A stretch of DNA of 64,000 nt from an uncultured Phascolarctobacterium sp. (GTDB taxonomy: Bacteria > Bacillota > Negativicutes > Acidaminococcales > Acidaminococcaceae): NCBI GenBank assembly GCA_949295115.1, contig CASFJU010000001.1:62001-126000 (forward strand). Reading direction: 5' to 3'. A program made the position numbers and the translations under genes. Below the pieces are notes generated by a model. It had not been told where the DNA came from. It saw only the letters and a list, made by a program, of their open reading frames with translations, and made no database searches. This document shows positions 17,851-26,018 of the stretch, piece by piece (positions within the stretch are counted from its first letter, which is position 1; each line of letters begins with the position of its first letter).

Positions 17851-18408
17851 ATGATTTCAACCAACGAATTTAAAACCAACGTAACTGTTACCATCGATGG
17901 CGACGCATGGCAGGTTGTAGAGTTCCAGCATGTAAAACCGGGTAAAGGCGCAGCTTTTGTCCGTGCTAAAATGCGCAACCTTTGCACCGGCGCTGTTGTA
18001 GAGCGTACTTTCAATGCCGGCGAACGTATGCCGAAAGCACACATCGACCGCCGCGCAATGCAGTACCTGTATGAATCCGACGGCATGTATGTATTCATGG
18101 ACAACGAAACCTATGAACAGTCCGAACTGACCAAAGAACAGCTCGGCAATGCCATCAACTTCCTGAAAGAAAACATGGAAGCTAAAATCATGATTTACAG
18201 CGGCCGCGTAATCGGCGTTGACCTGCCGAACACCGTTGAGCTGACTGTTGTTAAAACCGACCCTGGCATCCGCGGCGATACGGCTACCGGCGGCAGCAAA
18301 CCCGCAACCATGGACACCGGCTATGTTGTTAAAGTGCCTCTGTTCATCAACGAAGGCGACGTACTCAACATTGATACCCGCACCGGCGAATACATTTCCC
18401 GTGCTTAA
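17851..18408 (+). CDS. efp: Elongation factor P
   Basis: Binds stalled ribosomes at polyproline stretches and stimulates peptide bond formation. The 185 residues contain the three expected beta-barrel domains. The tip of domain I reads [12 protein letters not shown], so the modifiable residue is Lys32, and [19 protein letters not shown] marks domain III. Whether Lys32 is modified, and how, cannot be read here; no epmA or epmB is in the window. AGGAGG precedes the ATG. A strong terminator follows. Confidence 0.97.
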   Translation: MISTNEFKTNVTVTIDGDAWQVVEFQHVKPGKGAAFVRAKMRNLCTGAVVERTFNAGERMPKAHIDRRAMQYLYESDGMYVFMDNETYEQSELTKEQLGNAINFLKENMEAKIMIYSGRVIGVDLPNTVELTVVKTDPGIRGDTATGGSKPATMDTGYVVKVPLFINEGDVLNIDTRTGEYISRA

Positions 18409-18442
18409 TTTAACTGAGTCGCTAATAATAAGTTAAAAACAC

Positions 18443-18473
18443 AAAGGGCTGAACGTAATGTTCAGCCCTTTTA
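18443..18473 (+). terminator. Terminator after efp
   Basis: Perfect 12-bp stem AAAGGGCTGAAC (18443-18454) / GTTCAGCCCTTT (18460-18471) and T tail. Confidence 0.92.
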
Positions 18474-18531
18474 ATTTTCTCCGACACCGCTAAACTTTTT
18501 TCAAGCCGCTGCGCGTAAAGCGTTTTGCAAT

Positions 18532-18558
18532 TTGACATAATTAAATGTATAATATAAA
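18532..18558 (+). promoter_or_regulatory. Promoter of DUF512-cobO-der-plsY group
   Basis: TTGACA (18532-18537) with a 15-bp spacer to TATAAA (18553-18558); the short spacer lowers confidence. Confidence 0.45.
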
Positions 18559-18590
18559 CTATCAAAGTGTTTGTAAATAAAGGAGTATAT

Positions 18591-19871
18591 ATGCAGGGTT
18601 TAATCAGCAGCGTTAAGCACGGCAGCCTTGCCGAAGCTGCAGGCATTAAAGCGGGCGAAAGCCTGCTTACGGTAAACGGCAGCAGCTTGCGCGATATTAT
18701 AGATTTAAGTTTTTTGCTGGCAGACGAGCAGGTGGTGCTTAAACTTGCCGGTGCTGACGGCACGGAACGCGAAATTACGATTGATAAAAGAATAGACGAA
18801 GATTTGGGGCTGGAGTTTGAAAGCGCTGTTTTTGACAAAGTAACGACCTGTTACAACAAATGCGTTTTCTGCTTTGTGGACCAGATGATACCGGGCATGC
18901 GCAAGGGGCTTTATGTGCGCGACGACGATTACCGCTTGTCGTTTTTGTACGGCAACTTCATCACCCTTACCAACATGAAGGACGAGGATTTTGACCGCAT
19001 AATCCAAACGCACATGTCGCCGCTGTATGTTTCGGTGCATGCCACCGACCCGGAAGTGCGCTGCAAAATGATGAATAACCGTTTTGCGGGTGAACTGATG
19101 GACAAGCTGAAACGCCTGTTTGATGCCGGTATTACAGTTCATACGCAGATTGTATGCTGCCCCGGCTACAACGACGGCGATGTTTTAAAACGCACTTACG
19201 CCGATTTGCGTGCGCTGGCGCCGATGGTGGAAACCATGGCGGTTGTGCCCGTCGGTTTAACCAAAAACCGCGCGCATTTAACGCCGCTGCGTTTGTTTAC
19301 GTCGGAAGAAGCGCGCGAAATTGTCACAACGGTAACCGAATGGCAGCAGGAATGCCGCCAAAGCCTTGGCAAATCATTTGTATACCTTGGCGACGAGTTT
19401 TACATTTTAGCCGGTATGCCGCTGCCGCAGGCAGAATGGTACGACGCTTTTCCGCAGCTGGAAAACGGCATCGGCCTGAGCCGCAACTTTTTGGAGGAGT
19501 GGCAGGAAGCCAATAAAATTGTCCCGGTTAAGGGCGAAGTAAACAGCGTTATCCCCGTGGGGACGAGCGCTTATAAGGTTTTGCAGCCGCTGATTGAAGA
19601 TTTTAACGTCAGAACAGGCATGCAGCACAGGCTGATTGGCGTGGAGAATGAATTTTTCGGCAGCACCGTTAATGTAACGGGCCTTTTGTGCGGCAGCGAT
19701 ATTTTAAACGCCGTTAAGGGCGCGCAGAGTATTATTCTGCCGGAGGTCGTGCTGAACAGCGACGATTTGTTCCTTGACGATATGAGCTATGCAGAGTTTT
19801 GCAAAGCTGCCGGTGCGCCGGTACACCGTGCCGCCACGGCAGGCGATTTGTACAAGCTGCTGCAAAGATAG
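18591..19871 (+). CDS. DUF512 domain-containing protein (PDZ plus radical SAM-like)
   Basis: 426 residues. A PDZ-like domain (SVKHGSLAEAAGIKAGESLLTVNG, residues 7-30) is followed by CYNKCVFC (Cys87, Cys91, Cys94), a CxxxCxxC set like that binding a 4Fe-4S cluster in radical SAM enzymes, and by the DUF512 core (FVDQMIPGMRKGLYVRDDD, SVHATDPEVR). The family is widespread in Firmicutes, often next to der, and its substrate is unknown. The ATG at 18591 has AAAGGAG five bases upstream; the in-frame GTG at 18567 precedes that ribosome site and is not used. cobO starts 9 bp later. Confidence 0.85.
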   Translation: MQGLISSVKHGSLAEAAGIKAGESLLTVNGSSLRDIIDLSFLLADEQVVLKLAGADGTEREITIDKRIDEDLGLEFESAVFDKVTTCYNKCVFCFVDQMIPGMRKGLYVRDDDYRLSFLYGNFITLTNMKDEDFDRIIQTHMSPLYVSVHATDPEVRCKMMNNRFAGELMDKLKRLFDAGITVHTQIVCCPGYNDGDVLKRTYADLRALAPMVETMAVVPVGLTKNRAHLTPLRLFTSEEAREIVTTVTEWQQECRQSLGKSFVYLGDEFYILAGMPLPQAEWYDAFPQLENGIGLSRNFLEEWQEANKIVPVKGEVNSVIPVGTSAYKVLQPLIEDFNVRTGMQHRLIGVENEFFGSTVNVTGLLCGSDILNAVKGAQSIILPEVVLNSDDLFLDDMSYAEFCKAAGAPVHRAATAGDLYKLLQR

Positions 19872-19880
19872 GTGAAATTT

Positions 19881-20405
19881 ATGCAGGGTTATGGTAAAAT
19901 TCAGGTTTATACGGGCGACGGCAAGGGCAAAACCAGCGCCGCTTTGGGTGTTGCTTTCCGTGCATGCGCACGCGGGGCAAAGGTTTTAATGCTGGCCTTT
20001 TTAAAGGACGACCCTGAATACAGTGAAGCCATCGGCGCACATCTTTTGCCGGGTTTTACGCTGAAGCAGGTCGGCCGCGATGCTTTTGTAAACTTCAAAA
20101 ACCCCGATAAAATAGATCTGGATATGGCGCGCGCAGGCTGGGAGCAGGCTAAAGAAGCTATCGCCAATCAGCAGGCGGACGTTATTATCCTTGACGAAAT
20201 TAACATTGTATTACAGACAGGCATGCTGCCGGTGGATGAAGTGGTTGGTTTCTTATCCGCGCACAAGGGCGGGGCAGAGATTATCTGCACCGGGCGCGGC
20301 GCACTGCAGGAGCTTTGCGCCATAGCCGACCTTGTAACGGATATGCGGGAAGTTAAGCACTATTTCCATTTGGGGGTTGCATCCAGAGCAGGTATAGATT
20401 TTTAG
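19881..20405 (+). CDS. cobO: Corrinoid adenosyltransferase (CobO/BtuR type)
   Basis: Transfers the adenosyl group of ATP to Co(I) corrinoids to make adenosylcobalamin or its precursor, the ligand of the riboswitches near 31.3 and 33.1 kb. The 174 residues carry the modified P-loop GDGKGKTSAALG at residues 12-23, DVIILDEINIVL and TGRGAL, all typical of the CobA/CobO class. The ATG at 19881 is preferred over a GTG at 19872 because GGTG there acts as the ribosome site. It is 16 bp from der, and no other cobalamin synthesis gene is adjacent. Confidence 0.93.
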   Translation: MQGYGKIQVYTGDGKGKTSAALGVAFRACARGAKVLMLAFLKDDPEYSEAIGAHLLPGFTLKQVGRDAFVNFKNPDKIDLDMARAGWEQAKEAIANQQADVIILDEINIVLQTGMLPVDEVVGFLSAHKGGAEIICTGRGALQELCAIADLVTDMREVKHYFHLGVASRAGIDF

Positions 20406-20421
20406 AGAGCGAGGTTAAGAT

Positions 20422-21750
20422 ATGAGTAAACCGATAGTTGCCATTGTTGGCAGGCCTAATGTGGGCAAATCGACCTTATTTAATATTTTTGCAAACAGCC
20501 GCATCTCCATTGTTGAGGACACGCCAGGCGTTACGCGCGACCGCCTTTATGCCGAGGGCGACTGGCTGGACAATCAGTTCATGATGGTTGATACCGGCGG
20601 TATCGAGATTATGAACAGCGACGCGATTGCCGTTTCTATCCGCCAGCAGGCGGAAATTGCCATTAAAGAGGCGGACGTTATTTTGTTTGTATGCGACGCA
20701 CGCAGCGGCATTGTGCAGGAGGACAGCGACGTTGCCAAAATTCTGCGCAAAAGCGGCAAGCCGATAGTGCTGGCAGTAAACAAGGCTGATTCGCCGAAGC
20801 AGGAATTAAACGTATATGAATTTTATAACTTGGGTTTGGGCGAGCCGTTCCCGATTTCCGCAGCTAACCATTTGGGTATCGGCGACCTTTTGGACGCCGT
20901 TGTGGCGAAGTTCCCAAAAAATAAGGCTGGTATGTTTGACAACGACGAGGACCAGATTAAAGTTGCGCTTATCGGCCGCCCGAATGTAGGCAAGTCCTCC
21001 ATTTTTAACACGCTGGTAGGGCAGGAGCGCAGCATTGTCAGCGACGTTGCAGGTACTACGCGCGACGCTATCGACACGCCGGTTGTGCGCAACGGGCAGA
21101 AGTACCTTTTTATAGACACCGCAGGCATGCGCCGCAAGGGCAAAATTGACGAGCCGATTGAAAAATACAGCATTATCCGCAGCCTGCGCGCCGTGGACCG
21201 CAGCGACGTGGTGCTGATGGTTATCGACGCTGTGGACGGCGTTACCGAGCAGGACAAAAAAATTGCCGGTTACGCGCATGAAGCAGGCAAAGGCATTGTT
21301 ATCGTCGTAAATAAATGGGATATTTACGAAAAGGACGAGAACAGCACCCTGCGCTATACCGAAAACCTGCGCAAAGAGCTGATTTTTATGCAGTATGCAC
21401 CCGTTGTGTTTGTATCGGCGCTTACCAAGCAGCGTATCTACCGCCTGCCGGAGGTTATCAACTACGTTGCCGAGCAGAACGCGATGCGCGTGGCAACCAG
21501 CGTTTTGAACCAGGTTATTGCCGATGCTGTTGCTGTTAACCCGCCGCCGACGGATAAAGGCCAGCGCCTGAAAATTTTGTACGCAACGCAGGTTAAAATT
21601 AAACCGCCGACGTTTGTTATTTTTGTTAACGAACCGGAAATCATGCATTTTTCCTATCAGCGTTATCTGGAAAACAAATTGCGTGAAGCGTTCGGCTTTG
21701 AAGGCACGCCGCTGACGATGATAATCCGCGGCAAAAAAGAGGACGAATAG
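20422..21750 (+). CDS. der: Ribosome assembly GTPase Der (EngA)
   Basis: 442-residue double GTPase needed for 50S subunit maturation. Two tandem G domains are present, each with GRPNVGKS (the first at residue 10, the second near 185), DTPG/DTAG and NKAD/NKWD, followed by a C-terminal KH-like domain (about 355-442) ending in the basic IIRGKKEDE. Follows cobO and precedes plsY by 11 bp, a neighbourhood also seen in other Firmicutes. Confidence 0.97.
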   Translation: MSKPIVAIVGRPNVGKSTLFNIFANSRISIVEDTPGVTRDRLYAEGDWLDNQFMMVDTGGIEIMNSDAIAVSIRQQAEIAIKEADVILFVCDARSGIVQEDSDVAKILRKSGKPIVLAVNKADSPKQELNVYEFYNLGLGEPFPISAANHLGIGDLLDAVVAKFPKNKAGMFDNDEDQIKVALIGRPNVGKSSIFNTLVGQERSIVSDVAGTTRDAIDTPVVRNGQKYLFIDTAGMRRKGKIDEPIEKYSIIRSLRAVDRSDVVLMVIDAVDGVTEQDKKIAGYAHEAGKGIVIVVNKWDIYEKDENSTLRYTENLRKELIFMQYAPVVFVSALTKQRIYRLPEVINYVAEQNAMRVATSVLNQVIADAVAVNPPPTDKGQRLKILYATQVKIKPPTFVIFVNEPEIMHFSYQRYLENKLREAFGFEGTPLTMIIRGKKEDE

Positions 21751-21761
21751 AGGCTGGATAG

Positions 21762-22382
21762 ATGGATATGATGAATTTTGTTTTATGGTTTGCAGTCGGC
21801 TTCGTGTTCGGCTCCATACCTTCGGGGCTGTGGCTGGTTAAGGCCATCCACGGGATTGATATCCGCGAGTACGGCAGCAAAAATATCGGCAGTACCAATG
21901 TTTTCCGCACGGTTGGCGGCAAAACGGCGGCGCTGGTGCTGATTTGCGACGCTGCCAAGGGCATTCTGGCAGTAATGCTGGCAGACATGATGAGCGGCGG
22001 CGATTTGTATGTGATGCTGTTTGCCGCTATCGGCGCGCTTTTGGGGCACAACTATTCGCTGTTCCTTGGCTTTAAGGGCGGGCGCGGCGTTGCAACCGGT
22101 CTGGGCTTATTGATATTTTTCATGCCCAAGGTCAGCGGCATTTGCTTTCTGGTGTGGCTGGCAATCGTGCTGGCAACGCGCTATGTATCACTGGGTAGCT
22201 GCGTGGGCGCATTGTGCGCGCCGTGCCTTGCCGTGTACTTTGGCTATCCGCTGCCGGTGATAATGTTTGCGGCAGTGGCGGCGGCGTTTGTTATCATCCG
22301 CCACAAGGATAACATTAAACGCCTTTTGAACGGCACGGAAAGTAAAATCCGCCAGGGCAGCGCAAAAGACTTAAAGAAATAA
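21762..22382 (+). CDS. plsY: Acyl-phosphate:glycerol-3-phosphate acyltransferase
   Basis: Integral membrane enzyme making lysophosphatidic acid, the first step of phospholipid synthesis. The 206 residues contain five hydrophobic segments and the three conserved motifs: GSIPSGLWL, GSKNIGSTNVFRTVGGK and LGHNYSLFLGFKGGRGVATG. An ATG at 21768 or 21771 could also serve as start. A terminator follows, ending the operon. Confidence 0.95.
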   Translation: MDMMNFVLWFAVGFVFGSIPSGLWLVKAIHGIDIREYGSKNIGSTNVFRTVGGKTAALVLICDAAKGILAVMLADMMSGGDLYVMLFAAIGALLGHNYSLFLGFKGGRGVATGLGLLIFFMPKVSGICFLVWLAIVLATRYVSLGSCVGALCAPCLAVYFGYPLPVIMFAAVAAAFVIIRHKDNIKRLLNGTESKIRQGSAKDLKK

Positions 22383-22410
22383 CAGAAGGACTTAAACAAT
22401 AAACTATACG

Positions 22411-22446
22411 GCACATTCTGCCTTAACCGGCGGAATGTGTTTTATT
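22411..22446 (+). terminator. Terminator after plsY
   Basis: CACATTCTGCC (22412-22422) pairs with GGCGGAATGTG (22429-22439), then TTTTATTTTT. Confidence 0.8.
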
Positions 22447-22508
22447 TTTGAAATTTTAAGAAAATTTAAGCAAAATGACAAAAACATATGGCTTTTACCA
22501 CGAAACAA

Positions 22509-22517
22509 TGTTATAAT
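22509..22517 (+). promoter_or_regulatory. Extended -10 promoter of the pheB-hom-thrB operon
   Basis: TGTTATAAT, a consensus extended -10 element, 44 bp before the first gene. The -35 region is weak. Confidence 0.5.
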
Positions 22518-22561
22518 AAATCTATGAGTATTACGAAAAAATTTTTTAAGGAGATGATTTC

Positions 22562-23005
22562 ATGTCAGAAAAATCTACGTTCTATCTTGTAAGAGAAGAA
22601 ATTCTGCCTGAAGCAATTAAGAAAACCATTAAGGTAAAAGAGATTTTGAAACGCGGAGAAATCAGAACCATTAACGAAGCTGTAGAAAAAATGGGCCTGA
22701 GCCGCAGCGCTTATTATAAATATAAAGATTACGTTTTTCCGTTCTACGAAGCAAGCAAGGAAAAAATCATTACCCTTTCGCTGCTTCTGGAACATAAACC
22801 GGGCGTGCTCAGCCGCGTGCTGAACACCGTTGCCGGCGACAGCGGCAGCATTATGACCATCAATCAGGGCATTCCCTTGCAGGGCGTTGCCAACACCACC
22901 ATTTCCATCGAAACTAAAAACCTGACGGTTGACCTTGAAGCGCTGCTTGATAAACTGCGCATGATTGACGGCGTTAAACGCCTTGAGGTTCTGGGGCAGG
23001 TTTAA
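22562..23005 (+). CDS. ACT domain-containing protein (PheB / UPF0735)
   Basis: 147 residues: an N-terminal part with a helix-turn-helix-like stretch (EAVEKMGLSRSAYYKYKDYVFP) and a C-terminal ACT domain (SLLLEHKPGVLSRVLNTVA) that usually binds an amino acid. The family is called PheB in Bacillus but its biochemical role is unsettled. Placement directly before homoserine dehydrogenase and homoserine kinase suggests a regulatory role in threonine or aromatic amino acid metabolism. hom starts 33 bp later. Confidence 0.85.
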   Translation: MSEKSTFYLVREEILPEAIKKTIKVKEILKRGEIRTINEAVEKMGLSRSAYYKYKDYVFPFYEASKEKIITLSLLLEHKPGVLSRVLNTVAGDSGSIMTINQGIPLQGVANTTISIETKNLTVDLEALLDKLRMIDGVKRLEVLGQV

Positions 23006-23038
23006 TAAAAAGTTTTATTTAAGTTCGGGGGGAACATT

Positions 23039-24340
23039 TTGAAAGATTGCGTTAATATCGGACTCCTTGGCGTGGGCACCGTCGGCAGCGGCGTGCTGCA
23101 CGTGCTGGAGGGAAATGCAGCCGAAATTGCCAAAAAAGCGGGCTGCAAAATAGAAATAAAAAAGATTTTGGTACGTAACAAACAAAAAGCGGCGCAGCTT
23201 GGCAAAAAATACGCCGTTACGGATAATTTTGAAGATATCGTAAACGACCCGGATATCGATATTATTGTTGAGCTTATCGGGCGCGAACACCCAGCGAAGG
23301 AATATATCGCTTCCGCGCTGGAGCACGGCAAAAATGTGGTAACAGCCAACAAGGACGTGCTGGCAAAATACGGCAAGGAGCTGTTCCCGCTGGCGGAAAC
23401 GCACAACGTGGACTTTATGTTTGAAGGTGCGGTAGGCGGCGGCATACCCATTATCCGACCGTTAAAATCGTGCCTGGCGGCTAACCGCATTACTTCCGTG
23501 ATGGGCATTGTCAACGGCACCACCAACTATATGCTGACCAAAATGCTGCATGACAGCATGGATTATGATGATGTTCTGCGTGAGGCGCAGGAAAAAGGCT
23601 ATGCCGAATCCGACCCGACGGCGGACGTCGGCGGGCTGGACGCTGCACGCAAGCTGGTTATTCTGGCTTCCATCGCGTTTAATACGCGCATCAGTCTGGA
23701 CGACGTAATGGTATCCGGCATCGAAACCTTAAAGCTGTGCGATATTGATTACGCCAAGGAACTGGGCTATACCATTAAACTTTTGGCAGTTGCCAAACAT
23801 GACGACGAAAAAGGCATTACCGTCTGCGTAAGGCCGACGATGCTGCCGACAAGCCATCCGCTGGCAGGCGTAAACGATGTTTACAACGCCGTGTTTGTGG
23901 AAGGCGACGCACTGGGGCAGGCTATGTTTATGGGCCGCGGCGCAGGCAGTTTGCCTACCGCAAGCGCCGTCTGCGGCGATATTATCGACGTGGCGCGCAA
24001 CATGGTGCATAAATCCACCGGTCGTATTAACTGCACCTGTTTTGACGAGAAAAAACTGTGCAGGCTGGAAGATATGCTTTCGCCGTTTTATATCCGCCTG
24101 CATGCGGAAGACAGGCCGGGCGTGCTGGCAGCCATTGCCGCAGCCTTTGCAGCGCAGAATGTGGGCATTAAAACGCTGATTCAGAAACAATCGGTGGGCG
24201 ACAAGGTGGCAGAACTTGTTTTGATTACCTACCATGTTTCGGAGCTTGCCATGCAGCTGGCGGTGCAGACTTTGAAAGGCCTGCCCGTTGTAAAAGATGT
24301 TTGCAGCGTCATCCATGTAGAAGACGACAGCGTGGAGTAA
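23039..24340 (+). CDS. hom: Homoserine dehydrogenase
   Basis: Reduces aspartate semialdehyde to homoserine with NAD(P)H, the branch to threonine and methionine. The 433 residues show the Rossmann motif GLLGVGTVGSGV, the catalytic core (VVTANKDVLAKYG, GIVNGTTNYMLTKM, ESDPTADVGGLDAARKL) and a C-terminal ACT domain (RLHAEDRPGVLAAIAAAFA) for feedback control. Translation starts at TTG 23039, supported by the GGGGGGA ribosome site just upstream; no ATG lies near. thrB follows after 4 bp. Confidence 0.95.
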   Translation: MKDCVNIGLLGVGTVGSGVLHVLEGNAAEIAKKAGCKIEIKKILVRNKQKAAQLGKKYAVTDNFEDIVNDPDIDIIVELIGREHPAKEYIASALEHGKNVVTANKDVLAKYGKELFPLAETHNVDFMFEGAVGGGIPIIRPLKSCLAANRITSVMGIVNGTTNYMLTKMLHDSMDYDDVLREAQEKGYAESDPTADVGGLDAARKLVILASIAFNTRISLDDVMVSGIETLKLCDIDYAKELGYTIKLLAVAKHDDEKGITVCVRPTMLPTSHPLAGVNDVYNAVFVEGDALGQAMFMGRGAGSLPTASAVCGDIIDVARNMVHKSTGRINCTCFDEKKLCRLEDMLSPFYIRLHAEDRPGVLAAIAAAFAAQNVGIKTLIQKQSVGDKVAELVLITYHVSELAMQLAVQTLKGLPVVKDVCSVIHVEDDSVE

Positions 24341-24344
24341 GGCC

Positions 24345-25262
24345 ATGAAAACCCGTGTAAAGGTTATCGTGCCTGCAACCTCGGCCAACTGCGGGCCGGG
24401 GTTTGACGTTTTAGGCGCGGCCTGCAATTTATACAACGAATTTACTTACGAGCTTACCGAACGCGGCTTTGAGCTGGAAGTTACCGGCGAGGGCAGCGAG
24501 CGTTTGTATGCCAGCGGCAAAAATCTGGCGTTTTCGTCGTTCTTCCGTTTGTGGAACGAAATGACCGACCGCCGCTATACCGGTTTAAAAGTAACCATGC
24601 ACAACCGCATACCGCTTTCACGCGGGCTGGGCAGCAGCAGCACCGCCATTGTGGCAGGGCTGATGGCGGCCAACTATTTAACCGGCAGCACGCTGACGAA
24701 AGAACAGCTTGTAAATTATGCCACGGAAATTGAAGGGCACCCGGATAATGTTGCGCCCGCACTTTTGGGCGGCTTTACCGTAAGCTATATGGCACATAAC
24801 AGAGCCAACAGCCTGCGCTTTATACCGGCGCACGAACTGCGCTTTATCGCCGCCGTGCCTTCAGAGCCGCTTTCAACGGCGCGTGCGCGTGAAGCAATAC
24901 CGGAAACCGTCAGCCATAAGGACGCGGTGTTTAACGCTGGGCGCAGCGCGCTTTTAGTCAGCGCCTTGCTGACGGGCGAATATAAATACCTGCCGGACGC
25001 ATTGGAGGACAGGCTGCACCAGCCGTACCGCATGCCACTAATTACCGGCACGCAGGCTGTGTTTAAGGCAGCTAAAAACGTCGGCGCTTACGGCGCGATA
25101 ATCAGCGGCGCAGGCTCAACCTTAATGGCTTATGCAAGCCCGCAGGCCGACTGCGAAAAAATCGGCGCGGCGATGAAGCTGGCGTTTGAAAAAGCCGGAC
25201 AGCAGGCGGTGTACCATGTGTTAAAACTTGATACCGAAGGCGCGCGTGTTGTTGATAATTAG
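24345..25262 (+). CDS. thrB: Homoserine kinase
   Basis: GHMP-family kinase, 305 residues, phosphorylating homoserine on the way to threonine. VPATSANCGPGFDVLGAA at the start, the ATP loop PLSRGLGSSSTAIVAGLMAAN and the C-terminal SGAGSTLMAY are all diagnostic. It closes the pheB-hom-thrB operon; threonine synthase is not in the window. The consensus promoter of the tRNA-Pro gene starts 4 bp after the stop codon. Confidence 0.94.
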   Translation: MKTRVKVIVPATSANCGPGFDVLGAACNLYNEFTYELTERGFELEVTGEGSERLYASGKNLAFSSFFRLWNEMTDRRYTGLKVTMHNRIPLSRGLGSSSTAIVAGLMAANYLTGSTLTKEQLVNYATEIEGHPDNVAPALLGGFTVSYMAHNRANSLRFIPAHELRFIAAVPSEPLSTARAREAIPETVSHKDAVFNAGRSALLVSALLTGEYKYLPDALEDRLHQPYRMPLITGTQAVFKAAKNVGAYGAIISGAGSTLMAYASPQADCEKIGAAMKLAFEKAGQQAVYHVLKLDTEGARVVDN

Positions 25263-25265
25263 TGC

Positions 25266-25294
25266 TTGACATTTGCGTGTTAGTTGTTTATAAT
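25266..25294 (+). promoter_or_regulatory. Consensus promoter of tRNA-Pro
   Basis: Perfect TTGACA (25266-25271), 17-bp spacer, perfect TATAAT (25289-25294). It is the only full match to the sigma70 consensus I noticed in the window. Confidence 0.9.
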
Positions 25295-25307
25295 ATTACT
25301 TGTGTTT

Positions 25308-25384
25308 CGGGGCGTGGCTCAGCTTGGTAGAGCGCTTCCTTGGGGTGGAAGAGGTCGTGGGTTCGAATCCCGCCGCTCCGACCA
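25308..25384 (+). tRNA. tRNA-Pro (GGG anticodon)
   Basis: 77-nt cloverleaf with encoded CCA. Acceptor CGGGGCG pairs with CGCTCCG; anticodon stem CTTCC/GGAAG encloses TTGGGGT, so the anticodon is GGG (25342-25344), reading CCC and CCU; T arm GTGGG-TTCGAAT-CCCGC. Confidence 0.96.
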
Positions 25385-25397
25385 TTTCCGAAACAGT

Positions 25398-25430
25398 AGC
25401 CTTTACGGGAAATCCCCGTGAAGGCTTTTT
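25398..25430 (+). terminator. Terminator after tRNA-Pro
   Basis: AGCCTTTACGGG (25398-25409) pairs with CCCGTGAAGGCT (25415-25426) with one G-U, then T6. Confidence 0.85.
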
Positions 25431-25452
25431 TATATCCTGAAGGAGTGTTATT

Positions 25453-26007
25453 ATGATTCGCAGCGTTAAACTCGTCTGTGCTGAATGCGGCGAAAATTTT
25501 GTGCCGCAGGACGGCGTTTTGTATTACAAGGATAATTACATCAACAACACGGTGAAAGAGGCCAAATTCATCTGCCCGGCATGCATAAAAAAATGGCACG
25601 ACAAATGGCAGATTAAAAGCGCCGAGTTCAGCGAGGTGGATTACGTTATGACCGTTACCATCGAGCTGGAGGACGGCACGGTTTACGAGGATTTGGACTG
25701 CACGCCGATGGACGGTTACGTTGTTGCCGGTGTGGATATCCCGCCTGAGGCGCAGAAAAAACTGTACGAGTTTTACCATGCGTGGGATATGGAGCGCAAA
25801 CGTGATGTGCTGAAATACTGCCACTTTAAGGATGAGTTTATGCGTACCAGCTTCAGCTGCGAAACCTACGGCGGCGAAAAGTACGAGGATGTGGCGTTCC
25901 GCGTGAACATTAAGGGCATTATGGAAACGGCTGTGCCGGTGCCCGATTACATTTTGAAACAGATAATTGATGCTTACAGCATTTACGAATTGCAGAACAG
26001 GGATTAA
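25453..26007 (+). CDS. Unknown protein with N-terminal zinc ribbon
   Basis: 184 residues that I do not recognise as a named family. The N-terminus has CAECG (Cys9 and Cys12) and, about 30 residues on, CPAC, which together form a likely four-cysteine zinc ribbon. The rest is acidic and mixed alpha/beta, with no signal peptide or membrane segment; a further Cys lies in SCETYGGEKYEDVAF. AAGGAG precedes the ATG. It sits between tRNA-Pro and prfC, 11 bp before prfC, so it is probably co-transcribed with release factor 3. A translation-linked role is only a guess from position. Confidence 0.6.
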   Translation: MIRSVKLVCAECGENFVPQDGVLYYKDNYINNTVKEAKFICPACIKKWHDKWQIKSAEFSEVDYVMTVTIELEDGTVYEDLDCTPMDGYVVAGVDIPPEAQKKLYEFYHAWDMERKRDVLKYCHFKDEFMRTSFSCETYGGEKYEDVAFRVNIKGIMETAVPVPDYILKQIIDAYSIYELQNRD

Positions 26008-26018
26008 CGGAGGAAACA

